Below are positions 36,945 to 50,400 of a stretch of DNA of 64,000 nucleotides, piece by piece (the first letter of the stretch is position 1; every line of letters begins with the position of its first letter). The DNA is from Cinclus cinclus (Eukaryota; Chordata; Aves; Passeriformes; Cinclidae): the NCBI RefSeq assembly GCF_963662255.1, contig NC_085047.1:13384347-13448346 (forward strand), in the 5' to 3' direction. A program made the translations under genes and the position numbers. The notes under the pieces were generated by a model. The model saw only the letters and a list, made by a program, of their open reading frames with translations. It had not been told where the DNA came from and ran no database searches.

Positions 36945-39495
36945 AGGCTGAATAGAGGAAGAAGAAAAGTTTTTAATACCTAGTTAGTTATTATTTTAAT
37001 GATGTTCCTGATAGCTTAAATACCAATTTATTGTATACAAAATGTTAGCCACATACAAAAGAATTCATATGCCATGATGCGTACTGTGTTTTTGTAGAAA
37101 AATAAAGGAGAATGTGTAGCAGGAAGGCAGAAGGAAAACCTGGATAGTGTGCTGGTGGAGAGTCTCATAAGAAGGAAGTTCATTTTAGGATTCATTTAAC
37201 TTTCTCTTCTTCCAGATAGAAAATAACCTCTTCCGTGATCCAAATTAGTGCCTGTTGACTTGATGTCTGATTAAATATGTTAACGAAGAGAGGATGATAA
37301 GATGCTGCAGCCATTAGATTAATCTTTCTTTGTATGGATAAGGAGACTCTAGATTTAGTTGGGAGCAGGATTGTCCATATCCAGCTCTCTCTGAGCTGCA
37401 AGTTATTCAACAGAAATTCCTTCTCTTCTCATTCATTTCTTCAGCGCAGCTGCTGCAGGAACTCTGGAGAGTACCAAGGTAAATTCTTTGCCTTTGCTCA
37501 CATTGCAGGGAAGGTTGTTAATGATCCACACATCCTGTAAGTAGGAAAGATCCAGCCTCTGAAATGGCTGCTCAGAACAGCACATGCTGAAACTGAAACA
37601 ACTGAAGTTGTTTCCCAGTGTGTTGGGCATTTCGGATGATCTCTCCTCTTCACACTGGGTACATTTAAGGCAGCAGCTCAGAAAAAAAACAGTGTTCCAG
37701 GTGCTTGTTCTCAGCATGTCTGGAGGCAAGGCTTTCCTCCATCCCAATTTTTGATGTCAGTTCTTGAAAAGACACGTAAATTGGCAGGGTAAAGAGCTTT
37801 GGTTTGTGCCCTAAGCAAAAGCTGCTGGTGTGTGCTGACATGGTTCTACCAAAGCCAGACTAGATCCAGCCAACTGCCTCAAAAGGGTGACATTTCACAA
37901 ATCTTAATAGAGTCCTTCTGCTCCTTGCACCCCAAATTTCACACCTAACTTAGTCCTTCTGTTTTTTGATTGTGGAAAACATAATTGGGGTTTTTCATGC
38001 CGTTATGTACAAAAATCTAGGTATAATGGTAATGAAAAAAAAAAAATCGCAAATTTGCCTTGAATCCAAAAAGGCCAGTTAATTCTATATTTAATAAAGA
38101 TTAAAAGATAAAAGATGCTGCTGAGACTTTTGACTCTATCATCTCGAAGTACAAGGAAGCAACAACAGAGCTCTGAATAAGTACTAGGAACATGCAGCTT
38201 TCAAGGCATTCATTTTAATATTTTTTTTTCCTCTCACTTCACTAGATATGACACAGTTGTTTGCTTTCTTAATGTTTTTTCCTGGGATGTCATATCATAT
38301 CTAACAGGACTGGAACTTTGTAGTGCCAGCTTTTCTGATGTCTGTGTACAGAACTCAAAAGCAATTGTACCTGTAGTTTATTTGAGCTTTTGGGATATAG
38401 TTCAAGAAAATGAACTGAAATGTACAAAGTTACAAGTTGCTATTATAGAGAAGAAATGTTATATCACATACAGGAGAGGGAGTACCAGGAATTTATTGTT
38501 AAACTAAAAAAAATGATAAGACCTAATCACAATATGGCAATTGTTACTAGTCCAGCCATATGAGCACAGTCCCAACTAGTACAGAAAAATCCTCATTAAA
38601 AATAATGCCATTAAAATTTTTAAATATGACAACTTATTTCTGTATTATGCTGTCCTCTCTAATACCTCTCTGGATCTAATAGTTGAGTGTTTGAGCTGAA
38701 GAATGCTCTATCTGATTTTATGAGGAACTGTTTATTCCTTCTGTTCTTAAATTTGAGTGACCCTTGTCTGCCATTTAATAAAATATTTTTGTAACAGGTA
38801 CACACACAGGCTGCTGATGATTTAGGAAGCTTTCAGAACAAAATAGTGACCCTAAATATAAAGATATTTTGAAAGGTGATTGAATCAGCAGTGTGACCCT
38901 GAGATTTTCAGAGGTATTTTTCAAGATGCAGTGGTTAATATTAGTCTCTGAACCTGCATGCAAATCAAATGCTGTCTGATAGTTCAGAATAATCAACTAC
39001 ATTTACTACATCTAGGTGTGTATTCTCTGCTGAAACAAGGTTGATTACTGCACCAAAGCTTTGGTGTTGAAAAATTCCCACATACTATTGTGTGACAGCA
39101 ACCAGCTCAGCTCAGCACTTACTAAGTTACTGTTTATTTAATGGAGAGTTTAGGGAGATGGAAGCTCCATATAATTACAGTAGTTCTTTTTAGAACTAAT
39201 CAAGTAGTGCTAAAGTAACGAGTGATTACTGTTAGAGTTATAATTAGTCCTTTTTTTAAAAAAAAATCAAGAACTGTTTTGTTTTGCTTGTGTACTCTTA
39301 TTTAAGATTGATAGTTTTTGTGTTGCTGTTAATGTACAAAAAATAAACACTTTTTTATTATTATGGTATTCCATAATCAATGATCTTGCTAAGATACTGG
39401 GATATGTAATCTGCATATGAAATACAGGATCTATTACTAATATCTTCTGATATCTTATACATGCAATTTTTAAAAGATTCTGAATTGGACCCTCT

Positions 39496-39550
39496 TGTGC
39501 CAGTTTGGGCTAAGTAAGATACAGTTAATTTTCTTGAATACAACTTGAAT
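39496..39550 (+). mobile_element. Possible 5' fragment of the same LTR family
   Basis: TGTGCCAGTTTGGGCTAAG followed by ATACAGTTAATTTTCTTGAA resembles the first ~50 nt of the LTR type found at 61531-62182. Similarity fades after that. The piece is short and the match is by eye. Confidence 0.45.
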
Positions 39551-40032
39551 GCTGAAATACCAAACTATTTTCTCTTTAAAGGGAAATCAGTGTCCTAACA
39601 CATATGGAGGTGGATGGGATTTTTTAACAAAATGGTTTTGACCTAATGGACAGAAATGAATCCTCCAAGAATACAAAAAGAGAAAACATGTAGTAGTAGT
39701 GATATTAATTCATAATGCGTTTTGAAAGGATTGTATCCTCAATTAGTTTCTAAGTTTCATAATTGTGCTGTGAACTCTTAAAAAAAATGAAGTTGTCTTT
39801 TGTTTAATGTTTTACTCATGTAACCCAATATCTTCCTTTCTTTGCTTTGAAACTTTTTTTTTTTTGTTTCGGTCTTATCTGGTTTTATTTGGTCTTCCTG
39901 CGTACTTGCTCCAGCAGGTAATCCATGCTGCCTCTGAAACCTGCTTTTGGGTAGACAATTTTTCTTTTTTTTTTTTTGCTCAGCTGAGTAGTAGTTCATC
40001 AGAAAGACTTGAGAAGCTCTGATTGCAAATAT

Positions 40033-40077
40033 AAACAGAAGCATGTCCTCTCTGTGCACAACATGCTTCTTCTGTTT
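40033..40077. other. Inverted repeat / hairpin
   Basis: AGAAGCATGT (40037-40046) pairs perfectly with ACATGCTTCT (40061-40070) across a 14-nt loop. Outer AAAC and GTTT can pair with a 3-nt bulge. It is too short for a miRNA precursor. Confidence 0.7.
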
Positions 40078-43000
40078 TCTCTCACTTAAAACTCCTGATT
40101 GGTAGTCACATCACAGAGGTCACACAGCAACATCTTGGCAGAGTCTAAGTGTTTACTAGCTACTAATGAACTTCTATAAATTTTAATCTGCAGTATGAGA
40201 AAGATAAAATGAAAATGTATGTTTATACAGCAGATTAATGGCAAAGTTTTCCTCTCTGGGTTTGGTTTAAGATCATTCCAGGTATTTAATGTACAGTCTG
40301 AAATTCAGTGCAAATGCTGTCTGCAGTCTAGATTTTCTATTCCCTTTTCCTAATGGTATATTCAAATGTCATTGAAATAAAAGAATGCAGAAAAGAGCTT
40401 TTGCATGACTTGTTTTACATCTTTTTTTAACAGGCTACTTTAGTCTTCCAGAAAGAAAAATATTAAAATGAAAAGAATAAAGACAGTACACATATGTAAA
40501 TAACTCTAAGTCAAGTGTCTCCAGCTATGTGTCTTAAAGTCCTCCATCAGTTTGTTAAATACATAAACTTATGGTTTAATTTCAAGGGTTTCCAGAGACA
40601 CTTTCAGTTTCAGTGCACTTATAAAGTCTCCATAAATATACAAATATCATCCCTCCACTCTTAGAACTTAGTGGCTAATTTATAATGATTTATTTATTTG
40701 ATGAATGTTTTACCTTTTTTCTTTTGACTTTATCAAGAGTACAGTATAAAAGAATATCTATTAATGGGTTTTGCTAATATGCCTTGTTATGCAGTAAAGG
40801 GAGTTCCAGCAAATTACATGTATTAGATGAGCTGGGCTGGATAGTACAAACAGAGAATAAAGATTAAATATTGCTCATAATGTATTTTTTTTCTTTTTTA
40901 ACCACTAGACATCTTGGAAAACATGCAAAAAAATTATATCTAAAATAATAAGCAGAAAAAAATTACACTGCATGAGGTTTTTTAACTGTAAATTTGGTTT
41001 GGTTTCTTTTTCCAAGATAAGAGCTGGTTGATTTTGTTAGTTTGATTTTTTTTTTCCTTTCTGTAATTGGAAATAACAGCTTTGCAGAAAGACAAACAAC
41101 ACATTATTTAAAATATTTCTTTGCAAATTATTTTTATATTTAAAACCAGCTTTGTTGCCTCATTCATTATTATGTAGTAAAATAGCTAGAAATACATATT
41201 AAAATATGGTAGGATTTTTTTTTTTTTAAATTCCAAAATGCTTGTTTCAATCAAACAGCTGCTATTAACTCCATCCAGTACCTCAGGAGGTCCCAAGTTC
41301 CTGAATCCAGTAACATGCTTTTATCTATAAGGCACAGAGATGTAGTATTTTTTTCCTGTCATATGTGGATGATGTTATTCTTCAATGGAATAGTAACAGC
41401 CTGGGCTTGTCACTTTTAACACGTATAATGCAAAACTCACCTTTTTTTCTCAGATATTTGCAGGCTTTTTCTGTGTTTGAAGCTGTCAATATATACAGTA
41501 GAATTTTCAATGGCAAAATCAATAGCATATGCCTGTGAACCCCCATTCCCCACTCAGAGTCATTCACCTGGCATTTTTGGCAAAATATATATCACACATA
41601 TACAGTTGTTTAGACTAAAGGATGGACAGGAATATCATTGCAGTAATAAAACTCTCTGTGTTTAAGGTCTAAACTTTCCATATGGCCATAATGACCACAA
41701 TAACTTTTAGAAGTTGCACTTAATAATGCTAGTTTAATAAAGTCTATATATTTATGAATAGTTTTGACTTCAACATAATATTTAATTCATATACTAAGAG
41801 AGGCTTTACTCAGTTTATACATATTTCCTATGTTACTCTATGCTAAACTTTTTATTTTCAGCTCTTTCCTGATTTCATTCTTTCCTCTATTTGTAGTTTA
41901 TTTCAACGAACCAGTTTTATTCTAATTTTAAATCCAATCTAAATCATATTATATCCAGTTCTACCTCATGAACAACCACACCCAAGTTCCAGCTGGAGCC
42001 TCTTTTATTACTGTGCAATTAAAAGTCATATAGTACTGGAATTTCTACCACTTCAGAACTAAAATGACATTGTTGTTTTGTCCCTGACATTCAGCATCCC
42101 CTTTTCTATACTTTTAATCTGCCTTTTTCATTTATGTTTCATAGTGGTGTAGTAGATATACCTTTCCAAGTCCTGTTTATGTGGCACAACACATACTCAT
42201 GTTAGCTTTGAATGAGGTATTTCTTGGAAGCCTTCAATTTACTTTGCCCACAGGCAGAAATGATAGGGGTGATGAAACTGTGATACTTCAGTGTTTAGAT
42301 TTCAAAACACCCAATTTGAAATCTGCCTGGAATCTGTCTTACAGCAGGCAGAGGCGGGGCTCTGAAAAACTGTCTTCCCATGCCAGTTTGCAGTTCTACA
42401 GAAGCTGAAGTGAGTTATTTGACACACTGACCTTGAGTTACTTGTAAGATTTTATTGACAACTTCAGCTCTTTGCCAAATCTCTCTTTATTTTTTTGCAA
42501 CTTCTGGCTGTCCTTGTTAGGATACATTAGTGTCAAACTGAGGAATGTTGATTAGGGAAGACAAGTCTTGTGCCATGGACAGGCTTGCTATCACAGTCCC
42601 ATTTAAATGAGAGCATAATGTATTTTGGCTCTGTGGAGAAAATACAATTTTAGTTGTCTTCTTCTCCCTTTCTTTCCTCTTCCCCCAGCCTCTTCTTGGA
42701 TAAACAATAGTTTGTTCAACTAAGAGTAGTAGTGAAGATTAAATGCCTGCCAAACTGAAAATAAGCCTGCACAACTGGGCTGGGACTCAGAGCAGTACAT
42801 TGGAGAGAAATTGATTTAATCTGGAAGTGTGCAGTGGCTGAACCTCAGATCTCTGTGAATCATTCTTAAAGGAAATGGACTAAAAGCTTGCATTGGAATT
42901 GGAAGTATATTATTTCACTAAAATTATAGGTCGCCAATGTAAAACGTTCAAAGTACAAGAAACGTTCATGTGGTTTTAACAAAACACGTAGAGATGACAT

Positions 43001-46000
43001 AAACATGAAAAATACTGTATACTTTTGCTGTTTAAAATTCAGAAATTTAATGGAGATATTTCAACATTTTTCAGAAATTTAAATGAAAATGGGATAAAAT
43101 TGCACTAACCAAAGGGAAAAGTGAACAGTAGTTACTTCAAAATTATTCTGAGTCATTGACATCTCAGTGCTGAACTTCTCAGAATAATTCAGGCACAGCT
43201 TTTGGGGATCATCTTGGTTGTAGATGGGATGATTTATTGCAATGCTGAATTTGCATATAAAATGGCACCCTGAAGAAAACTACTTCGTTGATCACGGCTT
43301 TAGTCCTGCTACTCTCTGATTTAGATGAAGATGAGTAGCAAATGTGTGTATTCCTAAAGAATAAGCATGAATTGTGTTAGATATTGTTTGCACATGCCTC
43401 AAAAATGATTGATTTTTAAAAATCTGCTTATTAAGAGCCCAGTTTTCACAAGAAGAAATTCTGCACTTTTCTTGGTGTGTCTCCATCCATTCATTGTTAT
43501 TCTTTGGGATTCACATTTAAAAATCTGTGAGCTGGATACTTAAAAAAGTTTAATTGCAGGTGGTTTTACAAGGAAAGGAATCTCTGCCTTCTTTTATCTT
43601 TAAGAAAGTAGCTGATACAAGTCTAGATACTAGTGAGGTGTGGCATCCCAGCAGGAATTTTATTGGAAAGTGTGGTAATTCCACAGTGCAAGTAATTGAT
43701 ACTATTGCTGTCATGTTGTATTCTGATAAATATATACACTTAATTTGTGTCATTACAGTAAATACACATCTTGAGACCTGCCATTAAGGAGAGAATCCAT
43801 CTTTGTTGCTGCTCTTCTAATAATTTTCTTCTCAAAAATCTAATTTGCATCAATACCTGCTTAGGTAACTTTGAAAAGTAGTCTTCATTTTCAAATTGTA
43901 TCTTCAGTCATATTTACTGTAGGATACAAAGAGAAAAAAACACAACAAAACACTTTGCTACTGCTCACCATATGCTACTCAACAGTTTTAATAAGGTTAG
44001 GTAAAAACAATATGTACAAAAGGAGGTTTCATTTGTATTCCTTGATCTCAAAGTGACAGTACCCGTAAAGAAGCAAAAGAACTCACAGGTTAATTATTAC
44101 CTTGAGTGACTGTTTTCTTGTTAGGATTGTTATACTGCTAGGGCTTGTTTTTTGAAGCAAGTCCTTCTGGCCTCACATCCAGTTTGGGAGATTGTCTCCC
44201 TTTAGGAAACTGCTCAAGTCACTATTCAGAAAGGCATGCAAAACATGACTAAGAATTCTCCTATACTCCTTCCTTGTGTTGGAGTGATTTTATGTTATCT
44301 CATAAACATATAATTAGTAAATTGTATATAAAATATTGGACCTGGAATTTATATGTAGTGATGCCAGTGATATATTTGATCTGATGTCCACTAGCTGTTG
44401 AGCATTCATACTAACAAACAAAGCAGAAGGAAGAATGGATGCCCAGAAACCTGTTGGTAGTCCTTTTCCCCATACAGTAACACTAAATATAAGCATTTCA
44501 AGTAAGAAAGAATTTTAAAACTTTTATCATGAGGGCTATAATAAATACTGATTGAATGGTAATTTTTTCTGCACTTACAAATAATGCACATAATGGTAAT
44601 GCACATTTTAATTAAAAAATAGGTATTTGTATAGTTCTGCAGTTCTTCAAAGTTTTGATAACTTTAAGGTGACTTTCATCTCTGTTCAAGTAAGTTCATC
44701 ATGGTAATAACATTTTATAGCCTTTCCAAGTTTTCATTTTCACCTATTTTATGAACACCTGCATAACAACGTAAAGGGCTCATATTCTTTGCCAAAATGC
44801 TAATCAAATAACTATTCTATTACCAATAAAAAATGTAGGATTTTTTCCCTTTTAACTGAAGCTTCTGTATATACATATAATAGATTTCCTGGCGAAACTG
44901 TCAGGAAAAAAGGACAGAAGAGTTTGTAAATCTTCTCCTAACTTGTAAATGTGATATTTCAAAGAATATGAAATCCATGTATCAAAGCATGTACACAGTT
45001 TACACATTTGCTTATGTTCCTTTATATTCCAAGCAATACTAAAATAAAGAAAATTAAATTAAATATATATTTAAGAGTTTAAATAAGTGTTAAATCACTG
45101 TTCCCTTTGGGGTTACTGTTTCGACAGGCAGGCTGTAATGATTAAACACCTTGCTGAATTAGAGTCTTAAGCATCTGCCTAATTTAAGTAGTAAATCCTA
45201 TTGAAGCAAATTAGTCTTACCCTGGTTAAGACTTACTGAACTGGGTGAAAGTGAGAGACAGATAATCCCGAGTAACCTTAAAAATCTGGCAAGCAGGCAC
45301 TGAAATGGGTTCAGAAAGTGAAATATGAATTATAGCTCCCCAGATAGCCATGCCTAGCATAAATTCCAAATGGTGCCAATCTCTTTATTTAGCAGACGAA
45401 TCATGCTGGAGAAGAGCTGGAGAATAAATCTAATCTAGAGTAGGTAGCTACATGTACATGGAAAGAGCAAAATCATGCTAACATGCAAATGCTGTCAGGG
45501 CAGGAATTGGGCTGTGCTGCGCTGCCCTTGCCCTGAGGGAGTTGAGCTGGGTTCCCAGATTGTCTTATTCCAGCTCTGGGAATGCCACTGGGGAAGGGGC
45601 TGACAGCCCCAGGGATGTTGGGTGGCTGTGGGGGAGCTTTCACCTCTTCCCTGGGAGAAAGGAGCAGGCCCTAATATTCAAATGTCTGCCAAGAATTCTG
45701 AAGGCTCTGACAAGAAAAGGAGCAAGGAAAGGACATCACCACCAGCATTCCCCCAGCTCTGTGCTTGAGAAATGCCATCGGACCCACACAGGCTTTAGGA
45801 ACACAGGTGTAGGAAAGGTAAGACAAAGAACATATTTTTTAACACAGTCATGCATAAGTATGCATGTAATATTTTTAATCATTGTAAATTTTCTGTATTT
45901 GATTATTTGGCCCAACCGCATGTCAAAACATACACTAGGCTGATAATGAATTCTTGGCTCCATATATGTAGTGTGCTCATTTTTACCCATATGGAGATTT

Positions 46001-48006
46001 TGAGTGTGACATTCCCTCCCAGCAGATGTTGGTAATGTACATTTAATTTATTGCAATCATGTCTGAAAAGTACCTTAGTCCCAATTCACAGGGAAATTGA
46101 AGAGAAACCCTGAAAATTCCACTTAAAAACATTTAAACTGAGAAGGTTGTGCCATTGCCTGATTGCTTCTTTTTTTATTTGCTAAAGACTGACTACATTT
46201 CAGCTGAAGTCTGTCAGGTGTCCAACTACCATTTGCAATTACATTTTCCACAGATGTTTTGTTGTTTGTATGGAGTTCATAGGAAACTTAAGATGCAATT
46301 ATAAGACGTGTGTGTTTATTTTTGCTTCTGTAATCTGGAGCACACGGAAATTCCTAAAAACCTCTTTAAAGCATCCCTTAGGATTTCTTTCGTTCTTTCA
46401 ATAGTAGCAGAAGTCTTATCATCTGAACTCAATTGCTTAGAGAGATCAACCTCCATCTAATTTTCCTGCCTCAGTGTGTGATGTTTAATAGAACAGTTTG
46501 GAGGAACAGCATGTCCTTTCTCCCAGGTTCAGGTTGAGAACCCTTATCTTGATCCCAACAGAAAACTTGAGTTTCAAGTGTTAATATGTGTGCTTGAGTT
46601 CTCTTCCATCCCCCTGCCACCTGATTGTTCCTGTGTTTTCATTAATACCATGCTTCCCATCAGGCAAATTTAAAAGAGTAGATTTGTTCCTGTTTAGAGC
46701 TCTGTATGATTATTAAGAGACAGAAAGAAAAAACATTCAAACCAACAAAAAGAGCAGAAAAAAATATTTTCACCTTTTGAAGGAAAGTGATGGAAGTACA
46801 CCCTGGTAAAAGCTTATTTGTGTGTTCTACCAATAAGGTTATTGGGTATAAAATAAATGCCACTCAAAAAATTGAGGCCTGCAAGTTTCTTTTATAAACT
46901 TATTTTGAAATTTTATCATGGCTGAATAGTTCTTGTTTGTTTGTTTTGTTCTATTTGTTGTAATTATATATAGGACACTACACTGAAAACCTGGTTTAGC
47001 TTTTCTTTTTATTATTTATTTACTCATTTCTGGAATGACAGAATGCATCTGAAAGGAGTGGGGGTGGAATATTGGATCCAAATTGGAAAATGTGGGTTCT
47101 GTTCTGTCACAATCACATAACAAAAGAGGTTCATAGATAACTGAATTTAGGCAAAGTAAAATCAAAAGTATCATTAACTTCTCATGTCAGAGATAAATAT
47201 ACCAATTCAAGTTTGCCTTTAAAAAAAAAAGAAATTCAAAAAATTGACATGTTTTTTTCCCCACCATGTAACCTGTTTTGTGTAAAAAAAAGAACCCAAA
47301 CCTTCCTTAACTTAGCTCTTACTGGAGCCTTACATTTTGTTATCTCACACTGCCCTTGTTTTCTTCTTCCATTAAACCAAGTTCCATTTCCTAATTTTGA
47401 CAGAAAAAGAACAGCTGAGCTGTTACAGGCTTTTCCTCTTGTTGGATTTCGCAAACAGAGTACTTGATGATTGCAGCAGATGTCTCTGATTTTAGCCTTT
47501 TACCTCTTTCCATGGAGCAAATGTTAGGGATGACCATAACCTGGAGACAAGCCCACAGTACCAGGAACAATGCATTAGGATGGCTTGCAGCCCTAGGAAT
47601 TCAGCCATTAATCCCAACAGTTTAATTGTCTAATCAGCCAGGCTGGCTGCATATTCAATTTTTTTTGTTTCTAAAACATATTTTGAAATTCTCTCTCCTG
47701 GCACTCTGCTCTTCCCTCTCCATATTTTCTTCATTTATGTCTGAAGACACCATTCCCTCAGTTTGAGGGGACTCTTCTCTACCTTTGTGATCTTTTTTGG
47801 GGACACAGACAATTAGGTCAAATACTCACCCAATTTGTGAATCACATGAAGAGGCATGATGGCTACCCTGGAGGGAAGGGATTCCATCCAGCAGGTTTTT
47901 AACAGGCTTGAGAAATGGTCCCATGTGAGCCTCAGGAGATCCAACAAGATCAAGAGCATTGGTTCTGCACATGAACTGGGGCAATCCCTGGTATAGAGAC
48001 TAGGAT

Positions 48007-48088
48007 ATGGATGGATGGATGGATGGATGGATGGATGGATGGATGGATGGATGGATGGATGGATGGATGGATGGATGGATGGATGGAT
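48007..48088. repeat. (ATGG)n microsatellite
   Basis: About 20 uninterrupted copies of the tetranucleotide, 82 bp. The IHPS-repeat open frame on the minus strand is an artefact of it. Confidence 0.99.
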
Positions 48089-49094
48089 AATACCCCTGTG
48101 GAGGAGTTGGATACCCTGGTGGAACTAGGAGTTGTTTAATGTAGCCCCGCAGGTATGGGCTGCTGGCAGGGGTGGGGAGGTGTTTTGTATTTGCTGGAAT
48201 GATTCCAGCTGCCACAAAATAATTGTACAGAGTGACATGAAGCAGAGACACTAAAGGCTTTTTCCTCCTTGTTGAACCTTCAGGAAAGCCACAATACCTA
48301 TGTCTTAGTATCCACTGATTACAAATGAATACACAAAGTTAGAATTCTAAGCTCTGTAAAGGTAACTCCTACCCATGAAGTAGCATAAAGAGTCAGCTGC
48401 AGGGTTTTTGGCATTGTTGAGAGCTCACACTGGTTGCAGTCAGTTCACAGCCAACCTTCCACTGTGATAGATCAAATAGGAGACCCAATTACAAAAAGAG
48501 CTAAATACTGTTTTTCACTTAGCCTCCATTTGTTTATCAATGACAATTGACTAGATGAAACATACAGTTTTGTTCCAGGTTATTGTTCCTAAGAATATAG
48601 CATCCACTCCCCAGTTTGGTGTGGCTCTAAATGAATGATATATGTACCACAGAAAGCTCATGTGGAACATGCTTTTATATTAACAACTTTGTATAAGGGT
48701 ATGTACGGCCATTTGAAGATTGTTTCCAGTTTGGAACTTCCTGGCTTCTCATTACGGTCTGAGCAATGCTTGGGGGATTTTTTTTGTTTGTTTTTCTTTT
48801 CCTGATCATAAGGCTTTTGAATCATCAGATTCCCCAGTTAGTATTTACTAGTTGCTTTGAAAGATTTTGTGATCCATAATTTCTGTCAGATTTATAAGTT
48901 ACTGTGGCTCCTCAGGGGGCAGGCGTTGAACAAAATCTGAGTGTATCAGTCCTTCAAGGCAGAAGGGTAATGAAAACATACCTTTCTTTTTTCTTCCTGA
49001 ATATTGATGTGTTTTTTTTTCCTTTTCCATTTTATGTGCTCCTTATTGACTTTTTAGTCTTACTGCAGACACCTGCAGAAAACTTTCACTAGAT

Positions 49095-49180
49095 CAGGTT
49101 GCTCCAAGCCCCATCCATCCTGGCCTTGAAAACTTCCAGGGAATAGGCGTCTATCCACAGCTTCTGGAGAAGCATTAGGT
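49095..49180 (-). repeat. CR1 LINE fragment
   Basis: The motifs GCTCCAAGCCCCATCCATCC and GGCCTTGAAAACTTCCAGGG are the reverse complement of the near-3' CR1 region. Both ends are eroded. Confidence 0.8.
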
Positions 49181-49883
49181 ACTTGGATGGAGTATTTTTC
49201 AAAAGAATGGTGTTCCAGGCAGCTGAATTTTGAGATGGAAATGCTTTTTCCTACTGAGGAAGTCCTGAGGATAATGCTTAATTAGTACTGTGAGGTTTTC
49301 CAAGACTTTCTCCACAGAAAAGTAAAGGTGGTACCAACCCTTTAGGCAGTGAGTGGATGGAACACTGTATGCCATCTGGAATGCTTCCCTTTTCCTCTTG
49401 AATCAGTTTGAGTCTATTCAGACATGGCAGGGGCTGAATTCATTCAGGAATTACTGCAGTTTGGAAAATAATGACGAATGCAGTTAGGATGTATCATATA
49501 TTTTACAGCAAATAACATGTTCTCACTACTTCATTGTTCTGTCTGAAGCAGGATCTAAAGGAGAAGTAAAATTTATGTTTGAGGGGTTCTTTGGAATGAT
49601 CATCTGAGGAAAATGGGGAGGATATAAAGAGTAACTCATAGGCCTGCCTAGGTGAAGAAAAGCTACAGATGTTTTCTTTGCCATGCTCATGGGTTATGCA
49701 TATATGCAAATGCTATCTTGTCTCACGTGGGTAGTGGTTGAAAACTGTATCTGTCAATGCAGTTCCCATGAACATAAAGAGAGTCAACTTCAGTGTAGTC
49801 TCAATTATCTTCTCTGAGATTTTTAATATAGTTATCACCAGCTTGTAAAACTTCTCAGAAAAAAAAAATAAAAAAGGGGAACT

Positions 49884-50140
<257 letters not shown>

Positions 50141-50351
50141 CCCTGTGTTTTTGGATATTTTGCTTCTGTGAATTACTGCATGGAGACACTTTGAGACACT
50201 GACACTTGCATGCACCTGTAGGTTTTGAAGATAGGATTTAAGGAAAATATTACCCAAAGAGATTAGCAAGTTTATTTGCCCAGAAATGTTTTTAATGAAT
50301 ACTCTGTAGTCAATTTAACTTCTATTTCCATATGCTAAGAGATGAGATGCA

Positions 50352-50400
50352 TACACATGTAGGTGTGTATATGTATATATACACACACATATGTGTGTGT
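50352..50400. repeat. Alternating TG/TA/CA tract with perfect palindrome
   Basis: Alternating purine-pyrimidine tract; the last 20 bp (50381-50400) form a perfect palindrome of two 10-bp arms, ACACACACAT and its reverse complement. Confidence 0.95.

Larger units (their letters stand above)
36945..48006. other. Intergenic sequence with few repeats
   Basis: AT-rich with no recognised gene. It includes the LTR fragment at 39.5 kb, the hairpin at 40.03 kb, and conserved-element-like blocks around 42540-42640, 45130-45480 and 47575-47665. A GC-richer block at 45480-45835 ends at a GTAAGA donor-like site. Confidence 0.7.

Noticed and set aside
40033..40077. Hairpin considered as a microRNA precursor
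   Set aside because: The stem is only about 10-14 bp with a 14-nt loop, far short of a pre-miRNA.
48000..48251. Open frame with IHPS repeats
   Set aside because: Artefact of the (ATGG)n microsatellite on the minus strand.
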